Assembly: GCF_000165795.1 (NCBI RefSeq)
Contig: NZ_CM001022.1
Location: 1,054,001-1,118,000, forward strand
Direction of reading: 5' to 3'
Length of the DNA stretch: 64,000 nt
Source of the DNA: Aminomonas paucivorans DSM 12260
GTDB taxonomy: Bacteria; Synergistota; Synergistia; Synergistales; Synergistaceae
Position numbers and translations under genes: made by a program. Of this stretch, positions 40,246-49,108 are shown in pieces. The notes under the pieces are model-generated. The model was not told the DNA's origin. It saw only the letters and a list, made by a program, of their open reading frames with translations, and did not search any database. Every line of letters begins with the position of its first letter. The stretch's first letter is position 1.

Positions 40246-41456
40246 CTTGCCACCCCCCTCACCGCGTCCACCATCCGGGCCGCCCGGACGTTTTCCGCCA
40301 CGTCGTGGACCCGCACCAGGGACACCCCCTGCCAGGCGCAGAGGGAGGTGACCGCCAGCGTGGCCTCCAGCCGGTTCGCCGGGTCCGGCAGTCCCAGGAC
40401 CGTCCCCAGGGTGCTCTTGCGGGAGGCCCCGACCAACAGGGGGCGTCCCAGGGGACAAAAGGCCTCCAGGTGTCGCAGAAGCTCCAAGTTATGCTCCGCC
40501 GTCTTCCCGAAGCCGAATCCCGGGTCCAGGACCACCCGCTCCGGTTCCAGACCCGCCTGGGCTGCCCGGGCCATCTGCTCCCCGAAGAAAGCCGCCACCT
40601 CTCCCAGAAGGTTCTCGTAGTGCGGAGCCTGCTGCATGGTCCGGGGGACGCCCTGGATGTGCATGAGCACCAGGGAGGCCCCTCCTCGGGCCACCGTCGA
40701 GGCCAGGTCCGGGTCGAAGGTGAGGCCGGAGATGTCGTTGATCAGGTCCGCCCCCTCTTCCAGGCAGGCCCGGGCCACGGCGGCCTTGGTGGTGTCCACG
40801 GAGAGGACCGCCTCGGGAAAGCGGGACCGCAGGGCCCTCACCGCAGGGGCCACCCTTCGGATCTCCTCCTCCGGGTCCACCGCAGCGGCCCCGGGACGGG
40901 TGGATTCCCCCCCCAGGTCCAGCACGTCCGCCCCCTGGGCCAGCATGGCCTCCCCCCGGACGAGGCAGGAGTCCGGGGAGTCCAGGCGGCTTTCCTGGTG
41001 GAAGGAGTCGGGGGTGAGGTTGAGGATGCCCATGATCCGGGTCCGGTCGCCCAGGGGGAGGGCACGCCCCCCGGGGAGGGGAAGGGACCATCGACGCTGG
41101 CTCAGTCCCGTCAGGGCTTCCGTCAGTTTCCGGCGCAGGGCGTCCAGCCCCCAGTAGGGCATGGCGGCCAGCTTGTCCTCCAGGCTGCGGAGCTGGGAAA
41201 GGGTTCCGAAGAGGAGCACCGAGGACTCCCCCACCCCCCGGTCGATGGCATGGGCGTGTACCGCCGCGTCCCCACCCCGGGCCAGGAGTTCCTGCTTCAG
41301 GGCGTTGGCCGCTCGGGTGTCCACGTGGAGGCACTGCAGGCAAAGGGTCTCTCGTTTTCTATGGAAGAAGCTGTGGCACCGCGGGTCCGCTCCCAGCGCC
41401 TCCAGGGCGCCGGAAAGTTCCCTATCGTCCACGAAGCGAATCTGTACCAAGGGCAT
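40242..41456 (-). CDS. folP: Dihydropteroate synthase with N-terminal extension
   Basis: A 404-residue protein. The DHPS TIM barrel occupies about residues 135-400: RTRIMGILNLTPDSFH, VLDLGGESTRPGA, AVLSVDTTKAAVARA, LINDISGLTFD, LVLMHIQGVPRTMQ, VLDPGFGFGKT and VGASRKSTLG. The first 130 residues are an extra domain (VQIRFVDDRELSGALEALGAD, GGDAAVHAHAIDRG, VLLFGTLSQLRSLEDKL) of the type found on some Firmicute, Thermotoga and Synergistete DHPS. Its function is unknown. The enzyme joins p-aminobenzoate to the pterin. The ATG at 41456 follows CAGGAGAACCCGCC. A clear promoter lies 45 bp upstream. Confidence 0.92.
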   Translation of the reverse strand: MPLVQIRFVDDRELSGALEALGADPRCHSFFHRKRETLCLQCLHVDTRAANALKQELLARGGDAAVHAHAIDRGVGESSVLLFGTLSQLRSLEDKLAAMPYWGLDALRRKLTEALTGLSQRRWSLPLPGGRALPLGDRTRIMGILNLTPDSFHQESRLDSPDSCLVRGEAMLAQGADVLDLGGESTRPGAAAVDPEEEIRRVAPAVRALRSRFPEAVLSVDTTKAAVARACLEEGADLINDISGLTFDPDLASTVARGGASLVLMHIQGVPRTMQQAPHYENLLGEVAAFFGEQMARAAQAGLEPERVVLDPGFGFGKTAEHNLELLRHLEAFCPLGRPLLVGASRKSTLGTVLGLPDPANRLEATLAVTSLCAWQGVSLVRVHDVAENVRAARMVDAVRGVAR

Positions 41457-41499
41457 GGCGGGTTCTCCTGTTCCTTCTGGATTTGTCGCAAACGCCGCC

Positions 41500-41529
41500 A
41501 TCATAGGTCCTGCTTCGGAGAAGGGTCAA
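41500..41529 (-). promoter_or_regulatory. Promoter of folP-folK
   Basis: On the minus strand TTGACC (41529-41524) and TATGAT (41505-41500) are separated by 18 bp, each matching 5 of 6 consensus bases. They lie 44 bp upstream of the folP ATG. Confidence 0.7.
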
Positions 41530-41556
41530 GAAAGGGGCCGCCCGCCGGGCGGCCCC
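41526..41556 (-). terminator. Terminator of the D-aminoacylase gene
   Basis: On the minus strand the self-complementary GGGGCCGCCCGGCGGGCGGC hairpin is followed by TTTCTTG. It sits directly before the folP promoter. Confidence 0.7.
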
Positions 41557-41561
41557 GAGGG

Positions 41562-42896
41562 TCAGCGCAGGAGAAAGGAGCCCCGGGGTACGGGGTCGAT
41601 GGTCCCGTGGTCCACCGCCACCTGGCCCCGGAGGACCACGTAGGCAATGCCCTCCGGGGGGAGAAGCTGGTCCTGGAAGGTGGCCCGGTCCACAAGACGC
41701 TCCGGGTCGAAGACCACCAGGTCCGCCGGGGCCCCCTCTTCCAGCCTTCCCGCGTCGAGCCAGCCCATCTCCGCGGGGAGGGAGGTGGCATGGCGGATCG
41801 CCTCGGGCCAGGAGAGTCCCTCTTCCCGCAGAAGCCGAAGGCCCCGCGGGAAGGTCCCCGCCGCACGGGGGTGTCCCTGCCCCTGGTGGAGCACCGCGTC
41901 GGAGGCCAGGGCGCACCGGGGATGGCGCAGGCATTCCCGGACCTCCGAACCGTTCAGCACGTGGGCGATCACCAGAGCCTCCGGGTCGTCCCGCCGCAGC
42001 TCCGCGAAGGTCTCCGGGGTGAGCCTCCGTCCCCGGTACCTGCCGCTTCCCGCCTCCAGAGCCTCCACCCCCTTGCCCCAACGCTCCTCGAATCCCGGGT
42101 CGAACACCGCGGAGCCCACGTGGGTGCAGAAGGCGTCGTAGGGGTAGCAGTCCAGGGTCACGTCCGCTCCCTTCTCCCAGGCCGCCTCCACCAGCTCCAG
42201 GGCCTGGCGGGTGAAGCCGAAGGCGGTCATGCTGCCGAAGTGGGAGAGGTCGAAGCGCAGCCCCGTCTCCAGGGCCAGATCCAGCACCTCCTGCACCGCC
42301 TCCAGGCAGCGGGGGCCGTCGTAGCGGATGTGCACGGGGATCCAGCGGTGGGGGAAGGGGCGCAGCTCCTCCGCCAGGGCTCGGATCTCCTCGGAGGAGG
42401 TGTGGGGGGCGTACTCCAGGCCGAAGGAGAGGCCGAAGGAGCCCTGGCGCAGCTCCTCTCGGAGCAGGGCCTTCATGGCGTCGATCTGTCCCGGCGAGGC
42501 GGGGAGGTACACGTCCGTCAGGCCCACCTCCTCCCGCAGGGCCCGGTGTCCCGTCAGGTACCCCAGGTGGAGCCAGGGGGAGGTGCGATGGGGGCGGATC
42601 CGTTTCAGCAGGGGGCCGGAGCCGCAGTTTCCCGCCAGGGCGGTGGTGACCCCCTGGAGGAGCAGCGCTCGCTCCACCGTGTGGGGGTCCTCCCTTTCCT
42701 CGTCGTGCATGTGCAGATCCACAAAGCCCGGTGCCACCAGGAGGCCGGAGGCGTCCAGGACCCGGGTCGCCTCCGGCTTTTCCCCTTTCGGAAAGACGAT
42801 GCGCCCTCCCCGGACGCCCAAGGAACCCAAACGGCAGGTCCCTCCTCGAGGGTCTACCAGGGTTCCCCCGAGGAGCAACAGATCAAGTCGTTCCAA
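41562..42896 (-). CDS. D-aminoacylase / N-acyl-D-amino-acid deacylase family amidohydrolase
   Basis: A 444-residue amidohydrolase-superfamily enzyme. The small beta-domain frames the barrel (LDLLLLGGTLVDPRGGTCRLGSLGVRGGRI) and the metal HxH is in APGFVDLHMHDEERE. ALAGNCGSG corresponds to the Cys ligand typical of D-aminoacylases, and RFDLSHFGSM and ALVIAHVLNGSEV supply later His ligands; SDAVLHQGQGHPRAAGTFPR carries the catalytic Asp. It should release free D-amino acids from N-acyl derivatives. The start is TTG at 42896, 9 bp after AAAGGAGG; nothing upstream supports a longer form. It follows the YfcC transporter on the same strand with a hairpin between them. Confidence 0.88.
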   Translation of the reverse strand: MERLDLLLLGGTLVDPRGGTCRLGSLGVRGGRIVFPKGEKPEATRVLDASGLLVAPGFVDLHMHDEEREDPHTVERALLLQGVTTALAGNCGSGPLLKRIRPHRTSPWLHLGYLTGHRALREEVGLTDVYLPASPGQIDAMKALLREELRQGSFGLSFGLEYAPHTSSEEIRALAEELRPFPHRWIPVHIRYDGPRCLEAVQEVLDLALETGLRFDLSHFGSMTAFGFTRQALELVEAAWEKGADVTLDCYPYDAFCTHVGSAVFDPGFEERWGKGVEALEAGSGRYRGRRLTPETFAELRRDDPEALVIAHVLNGSEVRECLRHPRCALASDAVLHQGQGHPRAAGTFPRGLRLLREEGLSWPEAIRHATSLPAEMGWLDAGRLEEGAPADLVVFDPERLVDRATFQDQLLPPEGIAYVVLRGQVAVDHGTIDPVPRGSFLLR

Positions 42897-42914
42897 AGCA
42901 GACGCCTCCTTTCG

Positions 42915-42945
42915 GGAAAAGCGGGACGGGGAATCCCCGCCCCGC
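42915..42945 (-). terminator. Terminator or attenuator after the YfcC transporter gene
   Basis: The minus strand has GCGGGGCGGGGATTCCCCGT then CCCGC, a stem with one mismatch, followed by TTTT. It lies between yfcC (minus) and the D-aminoacylase start and would lower but need not abolish read-through. Confidence 0.6.
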
Positions 42946-42987
42946 CGTGGAACCGTCGTCCCGGTTTGTCGCCTTCCGTAAAGAGAC

Positions 42988-44397
42988 CTATTGGTACCCC
43001 ATGGAGACCGCAAGGCCGATGAAAATCATCTGAAGAAGGTACAGGGCCAGGAACAGGGGGGTGAAGAACTTCCACCACTTCTCCAGGGGGACCTTGGCGA
43101 TGGAGCAGATGACCGGGCACAGGGTGGTGGGGAAGAAGATGTTGGAGAACCCGTCCCCGTACTGGAAAGCCAGCACCGCAGTCTGGCGGGTGAAGCCGAG
43201 TAGGTCCGCCAGGGGGGCCATGATGGGCATGGTGGTGGCCGCCATGCCGGATCCCGAGGGGATGAAGAAGCTGACGATGGTCTGTACGAAGAGCATCCCC
43301 TGGGCGGAGAACCAGGCGGGGAAGCTGGCCAGGGGTAGAGACAGGCCGTAGATCACCGTATCGATGATGTTGCCCTCCCGCATGACGATGAGGATGCCTC
43401 GGGAGAGGCCGATGACCATAGCGCCGAAGACGATGTCCCGGAAGCCCTCCACGTAGGATTCGGCGATCTTGTCGGGGCCCCAGCCCGCCACGGCGGCGCA
43501 GAGGATGCCCATGATGACGAAGAGCCCCGCCAGTTCGTCGAAGTACCAGCCCCTCTTGATGACCCCCCAGACCAGCAGGGCCACGAAGAGGACCACCAGG
43601 AGCATGATGGAAATGTCCCGGGGGTGGAACTTGGAGTTCATCAGTTCTTCGTTGTCCAGTTTCAGGGCCCCCATATCCACCCCGTAGACGTAACTCTTTG
43701 TGGGGTCCTTCTTGACCTTTCGCGCGTAGAGGAGGACCCAGATCACCGAGAAGGTCATGAAGACGAACCAGGAGGCGATGCGGAATCCCATGCCCGAAAA
43801 TAGCGGAATCTCCGCGAATTTCTGGGCCAGCCCCACCGTGAAGGGGTTGAGGAAGGCGGCGGAGAAGCCGATGCCCACCCCCACCACCACCATGCACATC
43901 CCCACGATGGCGTCGTATCCCATGGCGATGGCCAAGCCCACGAAGAGGGGTATGAACCCGAAGGTCTCCTCGAACATGCCGAAGATGGCCCCGGCCAGTC
44001 CGAAGACGTACATGAACACCGGGATGATGACGATCTCCTTGCCTTTCATGACCCGGAGCAGCCAGCCGATGAAGGCGTGGAGCCCCCCTGTCTTCAGGAC
44101 CGTGTAGAAGGAGGCGTAGGAGAGGAAGACGAAGAAGGAGATGGCTGCTGCATCCACCATGCCCTTCTGGACGGCGATGAAGGTATTGAAGAAGCTCACG
44201 GGAGAAGGATCCACGTGGTGGTAGGTGCCCGCCACCACGGCCATCTTTCCGGTGGCGGGGTTTTCCACTCGCTGGAACTCTCCTGCCGGAAGGAAATGGG
44301 TGGCCACGGCGCAGAGGACGATGAGAAGGAACAGGATGGTGAAGGTGTGGGGGACTTTCATGTACCATTTCTTGCATTCGCAGGGTTCCGAGGACAT
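42988..44397 (-). CDS. YfcC-family carboxylate/amino acid transporter
   Basis: A 469-residue integral membrane protein with about 12 hydrophobic segments. YfcC/UIT3-family stretches include FLPAGEFQRVENPATGKMAVV, the hairpin FGMFEETFGFIPLFVGLAIAMGYD, VGVGIGFSAAFLNPFTVGLAQ and its repeat FFIPSGSGMAATTMPIMAPLADLLG with QYGDGFSNIFFPTT. Members are secondary carriers for C4-dicarboxylates, short-chain acids or basic amino acids. Next to a D-aminoacylase it may import N-acyl amino acids, an inference. The short Cys-rich N-terminus (EPCECKKW) is cytoplasmic. The ATG follows AAAGGGGTGTTCGTCC. Confidence 0.87.
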   Translation of the reverse strand: MSSEPCECKKWYMKVPHTFTILFLLIVLCAVATHFLPAGEFQRVENPATGKMAVVAGTYHHVDPSPVSFFNTFIAVQKGMVDAAAISFFVFLSYASFYTVLKTGGLHAFIGWLLRVMKGKEIVIIPVFMYVFGLAGAIFGMFEETFGFIPLFVGLAIAMGYDAIVGMCMVVVGVGIGFSAAFLNPFTVGLAQKFAEIPLFSGMGFRIASWFVFMTFSVIWVLLYARKVKKDPTKSYVYGVDMGALKLDNEELMNSKFHPRDISIMLLVVLFVALLVWGVIKRGWYFDELAGLFVIMGILCAAVAGWGPDKIAESYVEGFRDIVFGAMVIGLSRGILIVMREGNIIDTVIYGLSLPLASFPAWFSAQGMLFVQTIVSFFIPSGSGMAATTMPIMAPLADLLGFTRQTAVLAFQYGDGFSNIFFPTTLCPVICSIAKVPLEKWWKFFTPLFLALYLLQMIFIGLAVSMGYQ

Positions 44398-44478
44398 GGA
44401 CGAACACCCCTTTCGTGAGAGGAAAACGGGAAGGAGCGACCCGGTCTGTGGCCCCGAAGGCTACCCTCCTTTCTTCGG

Positions 44479-44515
44479 CCCCCTCGCCCCCCGAAGGGGG
44501 GCGAGGGGGTTTCCG
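44479..44515. terminator. Strong hairpin between the YfcC and phosphatase genes
   Basis: CCCCCTCGCCCCCC pairs perfectly with GGGGGGCGAGGGGG over 14 bp (loop GAA); TTTCC follows on the plus strand only. It lies in the leader of yfcC and downstream of the phosphatase gene, where it would end that transcript. The T tail on the relevant strand is weak. Confidence 0.55.
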
Positions 44516-44565
44516 ACAAGGGATCACAGGGAGGGTCCAAACTGCTTCGCGCTTTGGTGGGGCTA

Positions 44566-44575
44566 AGGTATACCT
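44566..44575. promoter_or_regulatory. Palindrome AGGTATACCT in the yfcC upstream region
   Basis: A perfect 10-bp palindrome 170 bp upstream of the yfcC start, in an AT-richer patch of a 285-bp gene-free stretch. It could be an operator half-site or a -10 (TATACC on minus), but no partner site or -35 is clear. Confidence 0.25.
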
Positions 44576-44682
44576 GATGAATCTCTTTGGGAAGGGGGGA
44601 GGGAAGGCCTTGTCCTTCCCGAGAAGGGGTTTGGAGAGTTGCGCAACAAAAACAGGCCGATAGACCTAATCCCTCAGCGCCT

Positions 44683-45354
44683 TCAGATCCATTCGCTCTG
44701 GAACGACTCCAGGTGGTGGGTGTCGTTGAGACCCGTCAGGCAGTAGCCCTGCCGGGGTGTGTGGCGCAGGCGGCTGATGGAAGCGGTTTCCACGTGGGTC
44801 CTCCAGAAGCTGGGTTCCGCCATGCCCAGACACGCCGCCAGAAGAGGCTTGAGCACCGTGCGGTGGGTGACCACGGCGAAGGTCGACCCCGGGTAGGTCC
44901 GGACCAGGTGCTCCAGATTGGAGAGGGCCCGGCGCGCCACGTCCCCCAGGGTCTCCCCTTGGGGCAGGCGAAGTCGCTCGGGGTGGTGCAGCCACAGGGA
45001 CCACTCCACGGGGCATTCCTGGGCGATCTCCTCCTTCAGTCGACCCTCCCAGGGGCCCAGGGCTACGTTGGTGAACCCCTCCCGCACCTCCACGGGTAGG
45101 TCTCGCCCCTCCGCCAGGCAGTCCGCTGTCTGTCTCGCTCGAAGGAGGGGGCTGGTGAAGATCCGGTCCAGGGGGACGGACTTCAGGGCACCCGCCAGGG
45201 CACGGGCCTGGGCGAGTCCCGTCTCGTTGAGGGGGAAGTCCACCCGCCCGCGGAAGCGCCCTTCCCTGTTGCCCGCGCACTCCCCGTGTCGCACCAGCAG
45301 GATCCGGGTGGGGGGCGACTCCGCTCGTTCCGTTCGTTCCATCTCGATCAACAT
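44683..45354 (-). CDS. Histidine phosphatase family protein (phosphoglycerate-mutase-like)
   Basis: A 223-residue enzyme with the phosphohistidine motif LVRHGECAGN near residue 21, the conserved Arg in TSPLLRARQTADCL, the Glu region GPWEGRLKEEI and the second His in AVVTHRTVLKPLLA. This is the cobC/GpmB-like branch, acting on phosphate monoesters; the substrate is unknown (3-phosphoglycerate, alpha-ribazole phosphate and others are possible). The ATG at 45354 follows AAGGAGGACTGG. It is divergent from the hrcA operon and carries a TAGAAT box about 40 bp upstream on its own strand. Confidence 0.87.
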   Translation of the reverse strand: MLIEMERTERAESPPTRILLVRHGECAGNREGRFRGRVDFPLNETGLAQARALAGALKSVPLDRIFTSPLLRARQTADCLAEGRDLPVEVREGFTNVALGPWEGRLKEEIAQECPVEWSLWLHHPERLRLPQGETLGDVARRALSNLEHLVRTYPGSTFAVVTHRTVLKPLLAACLGMAEPSFWRTHVETASISRLRHTPRQGYCLTGLNDTHHLESFQSEWI

Positions 45355-45429
45355 CCAGTCCTCCTTGCGCAGTGGGCAATCGTTTGGCTCATTCTACTAC
45401 CCTCGGTTTTGGGGGATCTTTGACCTGTG

Positions 45430-45459
45430 TTGACAATGGAGGGGGGAGGCTGGTACCCT
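45430..45459 (+). promoter_or_regulatory. Heat-shock operon promoter (hrcA-grpE-dnaK-dnaJ)
   Basis: A perfect TTGACA (45430-45435) and TACCCT (45454-45459) are separated by 18 bp, immediately upstream of the CIRCE element. This is the vegetative-promoter-plus-CIRCE layout of HrcA-controlled operons. Confidence 0.65.
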
Positions 45460-45478
45460 TACCTCGTCCCATGAGGTG

Positions 45479-45505
45479 TTAGCACTCGACCGCAAAGAGT
45501 GCTAG
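45479..45505 (+). promoter_or_regulatory. CIRCE operator (HrcA binding site)
   Basis: TTAGCACTC, nine bases, GAGTGCTAG: the CIRCE inverted repeat, with one mismatch from the canonical TTAGCACTC-N9-GAGTGCTAA. It is placed just after the predicted transcription start and 23 bp before the hrcA ATG, so HrcA represses its own operon. Confidence 0.95.
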
Positions 45506-45527
45506 CGACCCGGAGGGGGTGGCGGGG

Positions 45528-46541
45528 ATGCTGACGGAACGGCAGCTGGAAGTGGTCCTCTCGGTGGTGTACGAGTACATCCGAAGCGGCGAGAGCGTCG
45601 GTTCCCGGACGGTCTCCAAGCGCTACCTGACCGGCCACAGCGCCGCCACCATCCGCAACGAGATGTCCGACCTGGAGGACCTGGGTTTTCTCTCCCAGCC
45701 CCACGCCTCCGCGGGGCGGATCCCCACCACCCGGGCCTACCGCCTCTACGTGGACTCGGTGCTTCAGCGTAGACGCATCGCCGGGGCGGGGGGCTTCGAG
45801 TGGCCCGCATCCCTGCGGGACCACCGGAACGACCTGGAGGGTTCCTTGAGCGTCGCCTCGGACCTGTTGAGCCGCCTGACCCAATATGTGGGAGTGGCGG
45901 CCCTGGCGCCCCTTCGGGAGATGAGCCTCCAGCGGGTGGATTTCCTGCGCCTGGACACCGCCCATGCCCTGGTCATCGTAGTGCTCCAGGGGGGACTGAT
46001 CCACCATCGCACCGTGACCCTTCCCTGCGATCTGTCCCAGGACGCCCTGGACGAGCTTTCTCGGCGCATCAACCTGGCCACCTCCGGTCGCACCTGGGAG
46101 GAGGTCCGCACGGTGCTCCAGCAGTACCTCCTCCACGAACTGGAGGAGTTCTCCCGCTCCTGTCGGGTGGCCCTGGGGGCGTTGGAGGAGATCCTCGCCG
46201 CCGCGTCTCCCCGGGTCTTCACGGGAACAGTGAGCCAGATGCTCAACCTGCCGGACTTTCAGGATCTGGGGCGACTCCAGGCTCTGGTGTCCCTCCTGGA
46301 ACAGGAATCGGGCCTGGCGGATATGGTGGCCCGCTGCTCCCTGGAGCAGGGGGTCAAGGTGGTCATCGGCGAGGAGAGCGACGTGCCGGAGATGAAGGAA
46401 TGCTCCCTGGTGCTGGCTTCCAGCGTGCACCGGGACAACCGCGCCATCTTGGGGATCATCGGTCCCCGAAGGATGGACTACGAACGGGTCATCTCGGTCC
46501 TCGAAGAGGCCCTGACGGCCCTTTCGTTTCAGGAGGAGTGA
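45528..46541 (+). CDS. hrcA: Heat-inducible transcription repressor HrcA
   Basis: A 337-residue repressor of chaperone genes. The winged-helix N-terminus contains SVVYEYIRSGESVGSRTVSKRY, GHSAATIRNEMSDLEDLGFL and SQPHASAGRIPTTRAYRLYVD. The GAF-like dimerisation domain (about 150-330) ends with the typical IIGPRRMDYERVISVLE. It binds the CIRCE element directly upstream and depends on GroEL in known systems. The ATG at 45528 lies at good distance from GGAGGGGG; the GTG at 45519 is too close to it. grpE starts one base after its stop. Confidence 0.95.
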   Translation: MLTERQLEVVLSVVYEYIRSGESVGSRTVSKRYLTGHSAATIRNEMSDLEDLGFLSQPHASAGRIPTTRAYRLYVDSVLQRRRIAGAGGFEWPASLRDHRNDLEGSLSVASDLLSRLTQYVGVAALAPLREMSLQRVDFLRLDTAHALVIVVLQGGLIHHRTVTLPCDLSQDALDELSRRINLATSGRTWEEVRTVLQQYLLHELEEFSRSCRVALGALEEILAAASPRVFTGTVSQMLNLPDFQDLGRLQALVSLLEQESGLADMVARCSLEQGVKVVIGEESDVPEMKECSLVLASSVHRDNRAILGIIGPRRMDYERVISVLEEALTALSFQEE

Positions 46542-46542
46542 C

Positions 46543-47118
46543 ATGAAGGGACAGAACCCGGAAACCTCGGGGCAGCATCCGGCCCCGGAGCAGGAGCCCG
46601 TCAAGGGGCACAGCAGGGGGCACGGCAAGGCGGAGCTGGAAGGACGCCTCAGGGAACTGGAGGAGGCCCATGACAAGCTGAAGCAGGACTACGAGGACCT
46701 TCTGCAGGAGGCGTCCCGGAACAAGGCGGATTTCGTCAACTACCGCAACCGGGTGGAACGGGACCGATCCCGGGACCGCAAGCTGGCGGCGGAGGGGGCG
46801 GTGGAGCTGCTCCTGCCGGTGCTGGACAACCTGGGTCGGACCCTGCAGGCCCTGGAGGGGGCGGACGCCTCCCTCCTCAAGGGCATCTCCATGGTGGAAA
46901 GGCAGTTCGTGGGAGCCCTGGAATCCCTGGGCCTGGCGCGCATCGACGCTGCAGGGGCCTTCGACCCGAACCTCCACGAGGCAGTGGGGGTGGAGCCCAC
47001 CTCCGACCCGGACCGGGACGGGACCATCGTCCAGGAGCTTCAGGGGGGGTACCTCCTGGGGGGGAAGGTGATCCGCCCCGCCCGGGTCCGGGTGGCCCGG
47101 CACGAGGGGGGAGCCTGA
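46543..47118 (+). CDS. grpE: Nucleotide exchange factor GrpE
   Basis: A 191-residue co-chaperone that accelerates ADP release from DnaK. It has an N-terminal unstructured acidic/His-rich part, a long coiled coil (LEGRLRELEEAHDKLKQDYEDLLQEA, then FVNYRNRVERD) and the C-terminal beta wing (FDPNLHEAVGVEPTSD, GTIVQELQGGYLLGGKVIRPARVRVA). It begins one base after hrcA and 136 bp before dnaK. The intergenic stretch before dnaK is GC-rich and able to form hairpins but has no T-run. Confidence 0.95.
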   Translation: MKGQNPETSGQHPAPEQEPVKGHSRGHGKAELEGRLRELEEAHDKLKQDYEDLLQEASRNKADFVNYRNRVERDRSRDRKLAAEGAVELLLPVLDNLGRTLQALEGADASLLKGISMVERQFVGALESLGLARIDAAGAFDPNLHEAVGVEPTSDPDRDGTIVQELQGGYLLGGKVIRPARVRVARHEGGA

Positions 47119-47253
47119 CCTCGGGAAACCGTGAAGGAGCCACGGGTCGGCCCGGGAGGCGCAGCCGCCTGAGGGGGGCCGGCCGGATCTGTGAAAAACG
47201 GAACCACATCGAAGAAACTCATCTCTTTCGCGAGAGGAAAGAAGGGATTGTCC

Positions 47254-49095
47254 ATGGCAAAGGTCATCGGCATCGACTTGGGAACCACCAACAGCTGCGT
47301 CGCCGTCAAGGAAGGGGACAACATCACCGTCATCCCCAACGCGGAGGGCAACCGCACCACCCCCTCCGTGGTGGCCTTCACCAAGGAAGGGGAGCGGCTG
47401 GTGGGGCAGCTGGCCAAACGTCAGGCCATCGTGAACGCGGACCGCACCATCATCTCCATCAAGCGCAAGATGGGGTCGGACCACAAGACCCTCATCGACG
47501 GCAAGAACTACAGCCCTCAGGAGATCTCCTCCATGATCCTGCAGAAGATGAAGCGGGATGCGGAGGAGTACCTGGGGGAGACGGTCACCCAGGCGGTGGT
47601 CACCTGTCCCGCCTACTTTACCGACGCCCAGCGCCAGGCCACCAAAGACGCGGGCACCATCGCGGGGTTGGAGGTGCTTCGGGTCATCAATGAGCCCACC
47701 GCCGCCTGCCTGGCCTACGGGGTGAACAAGGAGGGGGACCACAAGATCCTGGTGTTCGACCTCGGCGGGGGAACCTTCGACGTGTCCATCCTGGACGTGG
47801 GCGAGGGGGTCTTCGAGGTGCTGGCCACCTCCGGAGACAACCTGCTGGGTGGGGACGACTGGGACCTCCGGGTGGTGGACTGGATGGCGGAGGAGTTCCG
47901 CAAGGCCGAGGGCATCGACCTGAAGAAGGACCGCATGGCCTTCCAGCGCCTCCGGGAGGCGGCAGAGAAGGCCAAGGTGGAGCTGTCCTCCATGACGGAG
48001 ACCACCATCTCCCTGCCCTTCATCACCGCGGACCAGAACGGCCCCAAGCACCTGGAGCTGACCCTCACCCGGGCGAAGTTCGAGGACATGACCCAGGACC
48101 TGCTGGAGCGCACCGTGGGTCCCACCAAGCGGGCTCTGGCGGACGCGGGCCTGGAGGCTTCCCAGGTGGACAAGATCCTCCTGGTGGGAGGCTCCACCCG
48201 CATGCCCTCGGTACAGCGGAAGGTGAAGGAGCTGCTGGGCAAGGAGCCTACCAAGGGCATCAACCCGGACGAGTGCGTCGCCGTGGGGGCGGCCATCCAG
48301 GGGGCGGTGCTCTCCGGGGAGAAGAGCGGCATCGTGCTGGTGGACGTGACGCCCCTTTCCCTGGGTCTGGAGACCCTGGGAGGCGTGTTCACCAAGATCA
48401 TCGAGCGCAACACCGCCATCCCCTGCTCCAAGAGTCAGGTCTTCACCACCGCAGCGGACAGCCAGCCCCAGGTGGAGGTCCGGGTGCTCCAGGGGGAGCG
48501 GCCCATGGCCAACGACAACGTGGAGCTGGGCAAGTTCTTCCTGGACGGCATCCCCGCCGCCCCTCGGGGGATCCCCCAGATCGAGGTGACCTTCGAGGTG
48601 GACGCCAACGGCATCGTCAACGTCACCGCCAAGGACAAGGGCACCGGCAAGGCCCAGCACATCACCATCCAGTCCTCCCGGCTCTCGGAGGCGGAGATCG
48701 ACAAGCTCCGCAAGGACGCGGAGAGCCATGAGGACGAGGACAACAAGAAAAAGGAGCTGGCGGAGGCCCGCAACGAGGGGGAGAGCTTCGCCTACAACGC
48801 CGAGAAGACCCTGAAGGACCTGGGGGACAAGCTCACCCCAGAGGAGCGGACCCCCGTGGAGGAGAAGATCGCCGCCCTGCGGGAGACCCTGGCGAAGGAA
48901 GACGCAGAAGCCATCCGAAAGGCCCTGGAGGAGCTGACCCAGGCTCTGCACGGCATCTCCGAGAAGATCTACGCCCACGCCCAGGAAAAGGCCCAGGCGG
49001 AGCAGGGCGAGACCCCGCCCCCCGGAGGGGGTGCCTCGGACGAGGCCGCCGGTCCCACGGTGGACGCGGAGTTCCACGACGCGGGGCAGGCCTAG
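47254..49095 (+). CDS. dnaK: Chaperone DnaK (Hsp70)
   Basis: A 613-residue Hsp70. The ATPase domain has [62 protein letters not shown] and [15 protein letters not shown]. The interdomain linker and substrate domain include [18 protein letters not shown]-like [20 protein letters not shown], and a full helical lid with a Gly/Pro-rich tail ends in [10 protein letters not shown]. It folds proteins with DnaJ and GrpE. The ATG at 47254 follows GAAAGAAGGGATTGTCC. It is the canonical housekeeping Hsp70, in contrast to the compact paralogue at 53.3 kb. Confidence 0.97.
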   Translation: MAKVIGIDLGTTNSCVAVKEGDNITVIPNAEGNRTTPSVVAFTKEGERLVGQLAKRQAIVNADRTIISIKRKMGSDHKTLIDGKNYSPQEISSMILQKMKRDAEEYLGETVTQAVVTCPAYFTDAQRQATKDAGTIAGLEVLRVINEPTAACLAYGVNKEGDHKILVFDLGGGTFDVSILDVGEGVFEVLATSGDNLLGGDDWDLRVVDWMAEEFRKAEGIDLKKDRMAFQRLREAAEKAKVELSSMTETTISLPFITADQNGPKHLELTLTRAKFEDMTQDLLERTVGPTKRALADAGLEASQVDKILLVGGSTRMPSVQRKVKELLGKEPTKGINPDECVAVGAAIQGAVLSGEKSGIVLVDVTPLSLGLETLGGVFTKIIERNTAIPCSKSQVFTTAADSQPQVEVRVLQGERPMANDNVELGKFFLDGIPAAPRGIPQIEVTFEVDANGIVNVTAKDKGTGKAQHITIQSSRLSEAEIDKLRKDAESHEDEDNKKKELAEARNEGESFAYNAEKTLKDLGDKLTPEERTPVEEKIAALRETLAKEDAEAIRKALEELTQALHGISEKIYAHAQEKAQAEQGETPPPGGGASDEAAGPTVDAEFHDAGQA

Positions 49096-49108
49096 GGAGT
49101 GAGGATTC

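Noticed and set aside
47119-47253. A second CIRCE or separate promoter before dnaK
   Set aside because: The 135-bp gap contains GC-rich hairpins but no TTAGCACTC repeat and no acceptable -35/-10 pair. dnaK is read from the hrcA promoter.
46489-49077. An 862-codon minus-strand frame opposite grpE and dnaK
   Set aside because: Same reasoning: a GC-skew artefact opposite well-identified chaperone genes.
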